64,000 nt of DNA, taken from an uncultured Armatimonadota bacterium (GTDB lineage: Bacteria > Armatimonadota > Fimbriimonadia > Fimbriimonadales > Fimbriimonadaceae). How positions within the stretch are numbered: the stretch's first letter is position 1; each line of letters opens with the position of its first letter. This document shows positions 34,439 to 43,195 of the stretch, piece by piece. The notes beneath the pieces were generated by a model. It was not told the DNA's origin and ran no database searches. It worked only from the letters and a program-made list of their open reading frames with translations. Where the stretch lies: positions 1-64,000 of the forward strand of contig CAIYLG010000002.1 of the NCBI GenBank assembly GCA_903927025.1, written 5' to 3'. The translations under genes and the position numbers were made by a program.

Positions 34439-35701
34439 CTATTTGTGTTGGATCTTTGCCCAATAGGTTAAAGGGTTAAATTTGGGACTCTGGTCCGCGG
34501 TATGGCAGTTTGTGCACATCTTTAGTTGAACCTTGGGCAGCTTAACTTTCTTGGGCTGAAGTGAATGGAGGACGGCATTGCCGTGACAGGACTCACAGCT
34601 CACGTTTGCCAGGCCTGGTGTGGCCTTTATGGAACGAAATCCTGTGTTCAGATTTAAACCAGTTACATGGCATTTGACGCATTCGGGATCTCTTGCTTCG
34701 CCAACTTTCTCTAAACTTTGCAGTGCAACAGAGTGTTTGCTGTGCTGCCAAATCTTCGTGTCTGCGGCGTGGCACTTGGCGCAGGACTGAGATCCGGCAA
34801 ATGCCTTCGATGCCTGACGAACCGCCTTATCAAGGAGTCCTTCTCGGTCCACTTCACTCAGATAAGCCCGAAAATAGCGACTTGCCTGGGCGTCATTGGG
34901 AAATTCAGGGTCCAGCGGAACTGCGGAGTAGTTTCCAAGCTTCCCATCTTCCAGCGTGATGGTCAGTGCGAATTTGCCCTCTTGCCCCGGGGTCACAAGT
35001 AGCGTGGATCCAACTGTTTCCGCGTCGGTTTCGGGGTCCGAGGCAGATCGATAAACGATGAGGGCCAATTTGGGAAACTGCTTCGCAATCGCCTCGGCGC
35101 GCTCCTTTGGGCCGTCCAGCAGCAGGACCGGACTGGATTCGGACTCCTTGGCTGATGTCACAAGAAATTCAGTCGCGGCTTCAACGGAGTTTGCCTGACG
35201 CAGCACATTGCGGGCAAGCAGATCAGGCTGGGTACTGACGCCGCCAATGGTCAGACCGTCTGTGGTCTCAGTCTGGGCAAATGTTACTGGCCCATTTCCC
35301 TGCACCGAACTGGTGAGCAGCTTTCCTCCCGTTTGGTTTTGGATCGATTGGAGCGCACCCAACCCAAGCTTGGCATCTTCCGGAGTCAGGTTCACGGCGG
35401 CAACTTTGAGCGCCCCTAGAATCTGTGCTGTCGTTTCCAGCTTTAGCGCATCCTGGCGTTTGATATCCCCTGAAAGGGCTCCAGTGCTCAGCAGCACGAC
35501 GTCAGAAGTCGCCTCCAGCCGGTGAACCAGTGTGGCTAGCCGAAGGAGGCCGCCTCGCTGCGGGCTGGTGCAGCCGCAGGGTTGGACATGGCCGAGATAG
35601 TCGCCACTGATGACAATCGTGGTGGCGCGGTGGACCTGCAGGCTCCCGATCAGTGCGCTCAGCGCGCCGAACAGGCCAAACAGGCCCAGCGCCAATTTCA
35701 T
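34439..35701 (-). CDS. Secreted tetraheme cytochrome c with degenerate UshA-like N-domain
   Basis: A 420-aa protein with an N-terminal signal/anchor (LALGLFGLFGALSALIG). The first ~270 residues resemble the 5'-nucleotidase/UshA metallophosphatase fold (start QPCGCTSPQRGGLLRLATLV), but the metal-binding His/Asp signatures are mostly missing. The C-terminal ~130 residues hold four CXXCH heme motifs: CAKCH, CVKCH, CESCH and CTNCH, typical of cytochrome c554-like proteins. It is probably a periplasmic electron carrier matured by the Ccm system at 3.1-5.2 kb. The start overlaps the upstream DUF1573 gene (ATGA). Confidence 0.88.
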   Translation of the reverse strand: MKLALGLFGLFGALSALIGSLQVHRATTIVISGDYLGHVQPCGCTSPQRGGLLRLATLVHRLEATSDVVLLSTGALSGDIKRQDALKLETTAQILGALKVAAVNLTPEDAKLGLGALQSIQNQTGGKLLTSSVQGNGPVTFAQTETTDGLTIGGVSTQPDLLARNVLRQANSVEAATEFLVTSAKESESSPVLLLDGPKERAEAIAKQFPKLALIVYRSASDPETDAETVGSTLLVTPGQEGKFALTITLEDGKLGNYSAVPLDPEFPNDAQASRYFRAYLSEVDREGLLDKAVRQASKAFAGSQSCAKCHAADTKIWQHSKHSVALQSLEKVGEARDPECVKCHVTGLNLNTGFRSIKATPGLANVSCESCHGNAVLHSLQPKKVKLPKVQLKMCTNCHTADQSPKFNPLTYWAKIQHK

Positions 35702-37308
35702 TGGATGCTTGCCCGAACCGGGATGTCGATGGTGGGTTGCTTAGCGTCGGTGGTGTGAGCTCGGATCGTCGCCAAGAGTTGCCCGGGTGTGCCCTTTCCG
35801 CTGTAGCTGACCACCAGCTTCCACTCGCCAACCTCCGCCCCCGGTACCGCCATGACCTTAATCAGAGCGGTATTCGATTCCACACTAGTCACCTTAAATG
35901 CTGACCCTGGACGAGAAAGGAGAATCTCTCGGGTGACCGGCACGTGACCCACTTCACCCATAAACAGGTCTTCGGGAAGGGCGATAATTCCCTTCTGGCC
36001 ATAGAACGTATAGGTGATGTTTGGAAACTCGGCATCGCTTGTGTAGATCTGAAGGGTGCCTGGGTTCCGCGTCGGACTGATGTGCCCCTTCATCGCCATC
36101 ACAATCTTGTATCCCTTTCGAGGCTTCGGTCCTTCGCCTCGTTCTGGGTCGGCCAGGGTGCCTTGCCAGGGTGTCATCGAGACTTTGACATTCATTCCGG
36201 AAAGACCGGCGAAGGAGTTGGAGAGTGGCTCCATGTCTGAGCCGGGCGCTGGGATGAGATACAGGGGAACGTTTATTCCCGTATCGGGAATGATGAGCGT
36301 GTCGCCCAAAGGAGCAATTAGCCGGTATCGCGGCTTCAAGCGCACCTTGAGGGTGACCTGCTGAACAGGAGCCTCGGCGTCATTGGTGTACACGTATACA
36401 TGCTTCACCATGTCGCTGGTGAACATCTTCGTGTCCACGGCGACCGGCATGATCATGTCGGTGTGGGGCTTTAGGTTCCCGGGATCCTTGACGATGGTGC
36501 ACCCACAATCCCCATGGAGATAGTAGGCTAGGCTCCCGTCTCCCTTGTTGGACATCTGAATGTGAAACTCCACCCTATCCCCCTGGACTGCCGGGTCGCT
36601 CACAAGCACTTTAGGGTCTAGGAAGAGGCTTGGCTTTCCGGCGGAGACCACCGTTTTCTTCTCCACCAGTTGCTTTAGTTCTCGGATCGCGAGGAGATTC
36701 TTTCGCGCGGCATTCATTTCTGCGTACGCAGCGTCAGTTTGGGAGCTTCGGCTGTTGTCCGCCGGGTACATCGCCCCTTCGTCTTTGAGTCCGTCGGCGA
36801 CGCCCAAGTACGCGCCCACTGCGTAGACCACATCGTTGTAGACGTCAGTCTCTTCGGTCTGCTGAAGTGGATTGCCCCGCTGGAGACCGATGACGAAGTC
36901 TAGCCTCGGGGCATTTGGGTCTTCTCCAAAGAACGCGACTTTGGCGTAGGGCCGCTTGGTGTCCGGATTGGTGCCCAGCACCGGCTCAAAGCTGATATGA
37001 ATATCGGCGTGCTTGTCGAAGGAGGGGCTGAACGCTGGGATGTGCTTTTTCCAAGAGTGCAGGGCCTGCTCAGCAGCGTGGCGGAAAGACGCGCGAAACG
37101 CGGCGGGCACTTTTGAATCATCCCAATCCACGTTGGGCGCTTCCTTGGGCAAGAGCTCAAGCCGCTTCTCGGCGGCAGCGAAATCTTGGCCCTGGAGTGC
37201 TTCCTTCACCGAGAAGTACGCGGTTTGGAAGGTAGGACTCGACGCAGGCGGAAGGATGGGACCTTCCGACTGAGCCTGTGCCAGCGCGAATGCGAGTGCG
37301 ATCAGCAT
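35698..37308 (-). CDS. Exported DUF1573-domain protein
   Basis: A 536-aa protein with a signal peptide (LIALAFALAQAQ). The N-terminal ~220 residues look helical with TPR-like spacing. The central part has a DUF1573/ASH-like beta sandwich: GDGSLAYYLHGDCGCTIVKDPGNLKPHTD and VYVYTNDAEAPVQQVTLKV. The C-terminus contains further beta sandwich material. In many bacteria such domains pair with thiol/redox or cytochrome proteins. Here its stop overlaps the start of the tetraheme cytochrome gene, so the two probably work together at the cell surface or periplasm. The exact function is unknown. Confidence 0.75.
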   Translation of the reverse strand: MLIALAFALAQAQSEGPILPPASSPTFQTAYFSVKEALQGQDFAAAEKRLELLPKEAPNVDWDDSKVPAAFRASFRHAAEQALHSWKKHIPAFSPSFDKHADIHISFEPVLGTNPDTKRPYAKVAFFGEDPNAPRLDFVIGLQRGNPLQQTEETDVYNDVVYAVGAYLGVADGLKDEGAMYPADNSRSSQTDAAYAEMNAARKNLLAIRELKQLVEKKTVVSAGKPSLFLDPKVLVSDPAVQGDRVEFHIQMSNKGDGSLAYYLHGDCGCTIVKDPGNLKPHTDMIMPVAVDTKMFTSDMVKHVYVYTNDAEAPVQQVTLKVRLKPRYRLIAPLGDTLIIPDTGINVPLYLIPAPGSDMEPLSNSFAGLSGMNVKVSMTPWQGTLADPERGEGPKPRKGYKIVMAMKGHISPTRNPGTLQIYTSDAEFPNITYTFYGQKGIIALPEDLFMGEVGHVPVTREILLSRPGSAFKVTSVESNTALIKVMAVPGAEVGEWKLVVSYSGKGTPGQLLATIRAHTTDAKQPTIDIPVRASIQ

Positions 37309-37358
37309 ATTGAATTGGAACCTATCTTGAGTGCCGCCGGTTCTCGTTTCCCGGCCGG

Positions 37359-38475
37359 CTACTCTATAAACGCATCATCTGATGGTTTTTGCTTCAGGTA
37401 AGCCTCGATAAATCCATCGATCTCACCATCCATTACAGCCACGACGTTTCCGGTCTCATGGCCGGTTCGGTGATCCTTCACCATCGTGTAGGGCTGCATC
37501 ACGTAGCTGCGAATCTGTCGCCCCCACGCGGCGGGTCCGCCATCTCCCTTGAGCTGGTTGATGCGGTCCTGAGACTGCTCTTTCTCCAGCGCCATCAGCC
37601 GCGCAAGCAGCACGGACATCGCGCTGGCGCGATTCTTGTGCTGGCTTCGCTCGTTCTGACAGGACACCACAATCCCAGTGGGGATATGGGTGATACGAAC
37701 CGCGCTTTCCGTTTTGTTGACGTGCTGGCCACCGGCACCGCCTGCGCGCAGGGTTTCCTGCTTGAGGTCGTCCGGGTTGATATGCACTTCCGACTCCTCG
37801 ATCTCAGGCAGAACTTCTACCTTGGCAAACGAGGTGTGCCGCCGCGCCGCCGCGTCGAATGGCGAGATGCGCACAAGACGATGCACGCCCATTTCGGCCT
37901 TGAGGAAGCCGTAGGCGTTTTCACCGGAGACGAGCATCTGCACCGAGCGATAGCCGGTGACGTCACCAGGGGTTTCGCTTAGGATTTCCAGCTTGTAGCC
38001 GTGAGTTTCCGCCCATCGGGTGTACATCCGATGAAGCATCAGGGCCCAGTCACAGGCTTCTGATCCACCCGCACCGGCATTGATTTCGAGGAGGGCATTT
38101 CTGCCATCGTGTTCGCCGCTGAGCAGAGTTTTCAGCTCATAGGCATCGAGGTCGGCCATGAGCTGCAGGGCCATCTGATCCGCTTCCCTTTCGGTGTCAG
38201 GATCATCTTCCAATCGCAACATGTCGTACAGCTCGGCTATGTCTTTTTCCGCTTTATCGAGGGCGTAAAAGGGCTGGACGATGTTCCGCAATCGGGACAG
38301 CTTTTGCAGCGTCTTGTTGGCGAAGTCTGGGTTGTTCCAGAAATCTTGTTCAGAGGATCGTGCCTCTAATTCCGCTATTTGAGTTTGCAGGTTATGTAGG
38401 TCAAAGATGACCTCCAATAGCGTCCAATCTCCCACGAGCCTTGGACAGCGCTTCCTGCTGATCGAAGTTCAGCAT
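37359..38475 (-). CDS. prfB: Peptide chain release factor 2, expressed by +1 frameshift
   Basis: RF2 recognises UGA and UAA stop codons. The coding sequence is split. Codons 1-24 run from ATG 38475 ([20 protein letters not shown]...) to an in-frame TGA at 38403-38401. Translation continues in +1 from GAC 38402 ([22 protein letters not shown]) to 37359, giving about 371 aa. The peptide-release GGQ is in [18 protein letters not shown]. The codon-recognition SPF tripeptide is in [15 protein letters not shown] gene caller would instead report a single frame from 38435 with a false N-terminus. Confidence 0.95.
38400..38406 (-). other. Programmed +1 frameshift site of prfB
   Basis: The slippery word CTTTGAC (CTT, then in-frame TGA, then C) lies on the minus strand, with a Shine-Dalgarno-like GGAGGT three bases before it. 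This is the classical autoregulatory arrangement: low RF2 lets the ribosome slip, high RF2 terminates at TGA. Confidence 0.93.
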
Positions 38476-38544
38476 ACGATGAGGATACCTCTAGCCGTAC
38501 ACTCCAGGGCTCCCGCAGCAACAACGCCGTTGAGGTGATGGAAT

Positions 38545-38672
38545 GGACGTGCCCCAAAGGGGCCGTTTCTGCGGAGCGAAGGGATGGGCTCGTGAAACGA
38601 GGGCTTCCCTTCGCTCCGCGGTGGGCACGCCAACCTGAGCGCCTTTGCAGAACCCACTCCCTTGGGGTGAAC
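38545..38672 (-). repeat. Dispersed extragenic repeat, single inverted copy
   Basis: The 66-bp core at 38545-38610, read on the minus strand, matches two direct copies at 42952-43017 and 43081-43146. Shared words are GCCCTCGTTTCACGAG near one end and TTGGGGCAC near the other. Copy sequences are imperfect and contain short inverted repeats (GAGCGAAGGGA facing TCCCTTCGCTC here). The element fills the gap between prfB and the membrane-protein gene. Confidence 0.75.
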
Positions 38673-39127
38673 TAATCCTGCTCGCGGGGGAGTACCGCCA
38701 ACGCGAGGATCGCGCTGATCAGGATCCAGGCGAGGGGGAGGAGGTAGGTCATTACCTTGGGATACTCGGCGGGTGGGGCCTGACGGGCGAGGGCGGAGAG
38801 GAAGACTTGGTCTAGGCGCAGGAAGAGGAAGATCCCTGTTGCCATCGACCCACCGACAAACCCGCACGCCCCAGCGAGGGCAAAGCGACGGGTGGCGAGG
38901 ATGCCCAGGATCGCAGCAGGGATCAGGCCGACGCTGGAACTGATGAGCAGGAACTTGACCTTTTCCGACTCCGGAAAGAAGAAGAAGGGCCAAACGCTGA
39001 GCAGGTAGCCGCCGATGGAGGTCCCGACGAACCCGCTGCATCCAAACAGCATGGCGGCATCCATGTCCCGAGTCTTCGGGGCAGGGGTGTCCAGCTTTTC
39101 GTCGGTCTGAAGTGGCTCAAACGCCAT
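38672..39127 (-). CDS. Small integral membrane protein
   Basis: A 151-aa protein with about four hydrophobic segments (near residues 27-47, 58-78, 82-104 and 125-146) and a short polar N-terminus. No catalytic or transport motif is recognised. It lies between the X-Pro peptidase and prfB on the same strand with small gaps. The upstream peptidase ends 15 bases away, so the two may share a transcript. The dispersed repeat begins at its stop codon. Confidence 0.65.
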   Translation of the reverse strand: MAFEPLQTDEKLDTPAPKTRDMDAAMLFGCSGFVGTSIGGYLLSVWPFFFFPESEKVKFLLISSSVGLIPAAILGILATRRFALAGACGFVGGSMATGIFLFLRLDQVFLSALARQAPPAEYPKVMTYLLPLAWILISAILALAVLPREQD

Positions 39128-39142
39128 AGCTCAGTATAGGTG

Positions 39143-40543
39143 CTATTGCCCGACCGGCTTCTTGCCGATTCCCGTCTTCTTCATCAGGGCCTCGATTTCG
39201 TCTACCGTTCGCGGGACTCCAGCGGAAAGGTTGACCGGTCCCTGAGCGGTGACGAGGATGTCGTCTTCGATGCGGACGCCGATGTTCCAGTACTTGGGGT
39301 CGCACTTGCTTCCCGCCCGAATGTAGATGCCGGGCTCCACCGTGAGCACATAGTTCGGCTTCAGGGTGTTGTCGCCGTGGGCATCGTGAACGTCCAGCCC
39401 GATGTAGTGGCTTATGCCATGAGGCAGGTAGGTGCCGACCTCACTGGCGTTCTTGATGATGCCGAGCTTCATGAGCCCCTCCGTGACAACCTTGAACGCG
39501 GCATTTCCGGGTTCGCCGAACCCGTTCCCGGCTTTGCACTGGGCAATTCCGGCAGTTTGGGCGGCCAGCACAATCTCATAGATCGCCTTTTGAGCAGGGG
39601 AGAACTTGCCGTTGGCAGGGAAAGAACGGGTGACGTCAGCCGAGTAGCCGTGGAACTCGCCGGCGGCATCCATGCAGATCATGTCGCCGTCCTCAATCAG
39701 TCGGCGATCCTCCTCATAGTGAAGGATGCAGCTGTTGGGGCCAGAACCGACGATGCTGTTGTAGCCGACCGACTCGCAGCCGTTTCTGGCAAAAACATAC
39801 TCCACCAGTGCCATCAGCTCGTATTCCCGCATCCCCGGCTTTACGGACTTGAACACTTCTCGATGCCCCATCGCGGAGGCTTCGGCGGCCCGCTTCAGCA
39901 TGGCGAGTTCGGCGGCCGACTTATTCACCCTAAGCGAGGCGATGTAGCTGTTGATCGGGCCTAGGTCCAGCGTCTTCACGTTTTGTCCCTTCGTCCACTC
40001 CGCGAGGGAGTCGATCATCTGCTTGAGGTGCCCGCTGGGCGATGGAGGAATGAACGGGTTGTAGTAGCGATTCTTCTTATTGGCCGCGAGCGCCTTCAAC
40101 AGGTCTGGCAGCCGGTTGTTGGGCAGCACGGCTTCCATCCCAAGCAGCGGTTTGGCTTCCTTGGATCCCATGCGGTAGCCGAGCCAGGTGACGGAATACG
40201 GGTCGCTCTCGTTGACAAGGAGCACCTCGCTAACGGTCTTGCCATCGATCTCAATCCCATCGGGAGCAAGCACGAGGGCGGCATCCGGCTCCTCGAACCC
40301 GGTGAGATACAGGAAGTTGGAATCGGCGCGGAATCGAAAATCGCAGTCGTTGTTTCGGTTCCTCTCTGGGTTGGTGAAGAAGATCTCCACCCCATTCGCC
40401 CCGAGGTGGGACTTGACCTTCTCGCGTCTGGCCTTAAGCTCCGCAATCGGGATCTTGTCGGTCTCGAACACCGGGTAAGTGATCTGCTGGGCCATCGCCG
40501 CCCCCGCGACCCCAATCAGCAAGCAACTCATCGCCAAACGCAT
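39143..40543 (-). CDS. Secreted Xaa-Pro aminopeptidase (M24B)
   Basis: About 466 aa from ATG 40543, which starts a clear signal peptide (MRLAMSCLLIGVAGAAMAQQ). The open frame further upstream runs through a palindromic repeat and is not coding. An aminopeptidase P N-domain leads to the pita-bread fold. Dinuclear metal ligands are visible as the two Asp in MDAAGEFHGYSADVTRSF, the His in LPHGISHYIGLD, the Glu in TVEPGIYI and the Glu in GVRIEDDILV. It cleaves N-terminal residues preceding proline, probably in the periplasm. Confidence 0.93.
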   Translation of the reverse strand: MRLAMSCLLIGVAGAAMAQQITYPVFETDKIPIAELKARREKVKSHLGANGVEIFFTNPERNRNNDCDFRFRADSNFLYLTGFEEPDAALVLAPDGIEIDGKTVSEVLLVNESDPYSVTWLGYRMGSKEAKPLLGMEAVLPNNRLPDLLKALAANKKNRYYNPFIPPSPSGHLKQMIDSLAEWTKGQNVKTLDLGPINSYIASLRVNKSAAELAMLKRAAEASAMGHREVFKSVKPGMREYELMALVEYVFARNGCESVGYNSIVGSGPNSCILHYEEDRRLIEDGDMICMDAAGEFHGYSADVTRSFPANGKFSPAQKAIYEIVLAAQTAGIAQCKAGNGFGEPGNAAFKVVTEGLMKLGIIKNASEVGTYLPHGISHYIGLDVHDAHGDNTLKPNYVLTVEPGIYIRAGSKCDPKYWNIGVRIEDDILVTAQGPVNLSAGVPRTVDEIEALMKKTGIGKKPVGQ

Positions 40544-40601
40544 GGGAGAGAGAATGACAGATTTGGGTTGGGGCCGGTGGGTGGAGAGCATCTCCCGAGT
40601 C

Positions 40602-40725
40602 ATTCCCCTCTGTGGAGGGATGGACAGCGAAGCTGGACGGGGTGGTTTCCGGGGAACTTGTCCGTTCCCACCAGCTACCGGAAGAACCACCCCGCCCTAA
40701 AGGGCACCCCTCCACAGAGGGGAAT
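40602..40725. repeat. Nested palindromic repeat upstream of the X-Pro peptidase
   Basis: Outer arms 40602-40619 and 40708-40725 are perfect 18-bp reverse complements. Inside them CGGGGTGGTT (40638-40647) pairs with AACCACCCCG (40685-40694), and TTCCGG pairs with CCGGAA further in. The ~124-base unit could fold into one long cruciform or RNA hairpin. It lies between two minus-strand genes, 58 bases upstream of the peptidase ATG. Confidence 0.8.
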
Positions 40726-40739
40726 TCGCAGAAAACGCC

Positions 40740-41645
40740 CTAAATTCCAGCGTACTCGCAGTACCGATCAAAGAGGTTGTGCGCGGCGGGATAACACGAG
40801 TTCGGGCTCATGAAGTGGGGGAACTCGAACGTGATGATCTTTTCCGCCACTGGGGCGGCGGCTTCCAGCTTGATGCGCAGGTAGCGCCAGTCGGCGGGTG
40901 GGAACTTGATCGGCATATCTCGATCGAACGTCTCGAGGTTGGACCAAATGGTGACGCCGTGCTTCTTCCCCAGTTCCCCAATCCCCTGGATGAAGTTGGG
41001 CAGTTCCTGGTAGTGAATCTGTCCGTCTTGGAAGGCGCAGATGTCGAACGCGCCGTGGGTCTCGGCGAAGATGCGCTCCCAATGGTCAAACGACTCGTCG
41101 ATGGACATCACGGCCCCACCGCTGAACTGCTTGGCGCCTTGGGGGAACGGCGAGATGAGCACGGGGACGTCTTTTACCTGCTTGCAATGGCCGCCGATGT
41201 GGTTGAAAAGCTCGATGATGTGTGCATCATTCCTTGACGTCTCGTGGCACAGGTACCAGCCCTTGAACGACTCGTGGTGGCCGTATCTTTCGCCTGCTTC
41301 GTCGATGAACGCTTTGTTGAGGTCCACCTCTTTCCACCAGCTTCGGCGGTACCAGTGGAAGCCTGAATCGTAAGTGCCGAAGAAGACGCTGATGCCGAGT
41401 TCATCGGCGAGGCTGAAGAACGTTTCACCGATGTCGTCGTGAATCGGGAGCAGGTCTGGAATGGTCTTGGATGGGAAAATGCACTTGTTTTGGTAGCCCG
41501 CGCGGATGATGACCACGGTGTCGATGCCGATCTGCTTGTACAGCTCGAATTCCTTCCGCCACTGCTTGGGCCCCCAGTTCTGCGAGGGGATGTCGTGGGT
41601 GATTTCGTCGAGGAAGGTACCGGTGATGCGCGGAGCAGTGGGCAT
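40740..41645 (-). CDS. DUF4434 TIM-barrel protein (glycoside-hydrolase-like)
   Basis: A 301-aa protein matching the DUF4434 pattern: GTFLDEITHDIPSQNWG at the start, then DTVVIIRAGY, FFGTYDSG, FKGWYLCHE and DICAFQDG. These strands fit a (beta/alpha)8 barrel related to glycoside hydrolases. Acidic residues at strand ends (LCHE, FQDG) could be catalytic, but no activity is known for the family. There is no signal peptide. It ends 14 bases from the repeat and starts 12 bases after the acyl-CoA dehydrogenase-like gene ends. Confidence 0.8.
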   Translation of the reverse strand: MPTAPRITGTFLDEITHDIPSQNWGPKQWRKEFELYKQIGIDTVVIIRAGYQNKCIFPSKTIPDLLPIHDDIGETFFSLADELGISVFFGTYDSGFHWYRRSWWKEVDLNKAFIDEAGERYGHHESFKGWYLCHETSRNDAHIIELFNHIGGHCKQVKDVPVLISPFPQGAKQFSGGAVMSIDESFDHWERIFAETHGAFDICAFQDGQIHYQELPNFIQGIGELGKKHGVTIWSNLETFDRDMPIKFPPADWRYLRIKLEAAAPVAEKIITFEFPHFMSPNSCYPAAHNLFDRYCEYAGI

Positions 41646-41657
41646 GACGCCCAGACT

Positions 41658-42752
41658 CTACCCCTCCAGCATCACACTTGGCTGCGCGGGTTTCACCAAC
41701 CGCTGAAGCGTGGCTTCCATCACCGCCGGAGTCTGGGCGGAGACGGTGAATACAAGCGCCTCGCGATAGATTCGCTGAGCGGGATGGCTGAGCGAGTTGG
41801 CGGCACCGCTGGACGCGGCGATGGCGGCATGGGCGCACCGCACCGCGAACTCGATCGCCCAGGCACGCACCTTCAGACGTTCGGGGGTGGTGGAGTCATC
41901 TGATGACCTCTGAGCCTGCGCTGTGCTCATCCTCAGCTCGACCAATTCGAGTTCAAGCGACTTCAGCGCGTCCTGCAGGAACGGAAACGGCTTTCGTTCT
42001 GCGTTCTGGCGAACCACATCGATCCCTGCCATCGCGCAGCCGATGGCGAAATGCCCCTGGAGCGCGATGTTGATCATGTCGCTGTTCTGAATCCAGCCAT
42101 CGGGTTTGATGAAGCCAACCTGCGACTCGGAGATGAAGAAGTCGGTGAAGTCGACTGTTACCGTCATCGCCGTCCCCATCGACGCCAGCGCCATCGGCTC
42201 GGAGACTTTCAGCCCGGGTCGATCTGTGAGGGGGACAACCGCGAAGAGTGCGCGTCCATCCGGAAGGGTTGCGCCAAGCAGAAACTCCGGATAGAAACTC
42301 CATCCGGTAACCCAAGGTACATGGCCATCCAGCTTATAGCCTCCCGTCACCGGAATTGCCCGCATGATGGGCGGACCGCTTCGGCGAAGCTGGCTGAAGC
42401 CGATGCCGACGAGCTTGTCCCCGTTCACCATCTTGGGCAGGTACTCCTGCTTGAGCGTCTCGTTGTCTCCACCGGCGATCATGCCGACCGCACTCTGGTG
42501 CTGGGTGGTGAGGAACGCCAGCGTCCCCGAAGTGCGTGCGACCTCTTCCTGATAGATGCGGAACATGATCTCCGACATCTCCACGCCCCCAAACCGCTGG
42601 GGAAGCTTGAGGCCGAGAAGGTTGAGCTCGCCCATTCGGTCGACGATCTTGTGAAGCTCCGCTGAATCCTGGTCAATGATCTGCGCCTTGGGAGCCACCT
42701 CCTCCCGCAAAAACCGCTTCGCCGCCTCCAGCGCCTCAACCTCAAGACTCAT
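41658..42752 (-). CDS. Acyl-CoA dehydrogenase family protein
   Basis: A 364-aa flavoprotein. It has the helical N-domain with GLKLPQRFGGVEMS, the central beta domain including LVGIGFSQLRRSGPPIM and VPWVTGWSF, and the C-terminal helical bundle ending in VMEATLQRL. The usual FTE(P/Q) segment is altered to FSQLRR, so it may be a divergent member, for example one acting on non-CoA substrates (DszC-like monooxygenase group). No electron transfer flavoprotein genes are adjacent. The substrate is unknown. Confidence 0.78.
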   Translation of the reverse strand: MSLEVEALEAAKRFLREEVAPKAQIIDQDSAELHKIVDRMGELNLLGLKLPQRFGGVEMSEIMFRIYQEEVARTSGTLAFLTTQHQSAVGMIAGGDNETLKQEYLPKMVNGDKLVGIGFSQLRRSGPPIMRAIPVTGGYKLDGHVPWVTGWSFYPEFLLGATLPDGRALFAVVPLTDRPGLKVSEPMALASMGTAMTVTVDFTDFFISESQVGFIKPDGWIQNSDMINIALQGHFAIGCAMAGIDVVRQNAERKPFPFLQDALKSLELELVELRMSTAQAQRSSDDSTTPERLKVRAWAIEFAVRCAHAAIAASSGAANSLSHPAQRIYREALVFTVSAQTPAVMEATLQRLVKPAQPSVMLEG

Positions 42753-42773
42753 ATTCGTATTCTACGCAGAAAC

Positions 42774-43190
42774 CGGTTCACCCCAATGGGGTGGTTTCTG
42801 TGCAGCGACGGGGTGGACGCCAAAGGCGCTGTTTCTCCGGGGACGCGGAATTGGCGGCCCAAGTGGATCGCGCGGCATAAACCCGACGTCCCTCCGCATT
42901 TCCGGAGAAACAACCGTTGCGGTATGGGGTCGCACGCGCACCGCCGTTTCCAGGGAAGCCCTCGTTTCACGAGAGCATCCCTTCGCTACACGGAATCGGC
43001 CCCGTTGGGGCACATCCTAACCCAATCACTCCATGGGGTGGTTTCTGCACAGCGGGGGTCGCACGCGCACCGCCGTTTCCTGGGACGCCCTCGTTTCACG
43101 AGCGCATCCCCTAGCGGCGCAGAATCGGCTCCGTTGGGGCACGTCCGAACCCTGCCCCCAACGGCGTGGGGTGAACCCCCGGTATCCTGC
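42774..43190. repeat. Intergenic array of imperfect ~129-bp repeats
   Basis: This non-coding gap of about 440 bases holds two good tandem units whose 66-bp cores (42952-43017 and 43081-43146) are 129 bases apart, and a third, degenerate one before them (from 42774). Repeated words are CACGCGCACCGCCGTTTCC, GCCCTCGTTTCACGAG, ATGGGGTGGTTTCTG and TTGGGGCAC. A further inverted copy is at 38545-38672. Short open frames across it arise from the repeat and are not convincing genes. Confidence 0.78.
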
Positions 43191-43195
43191 GACGC

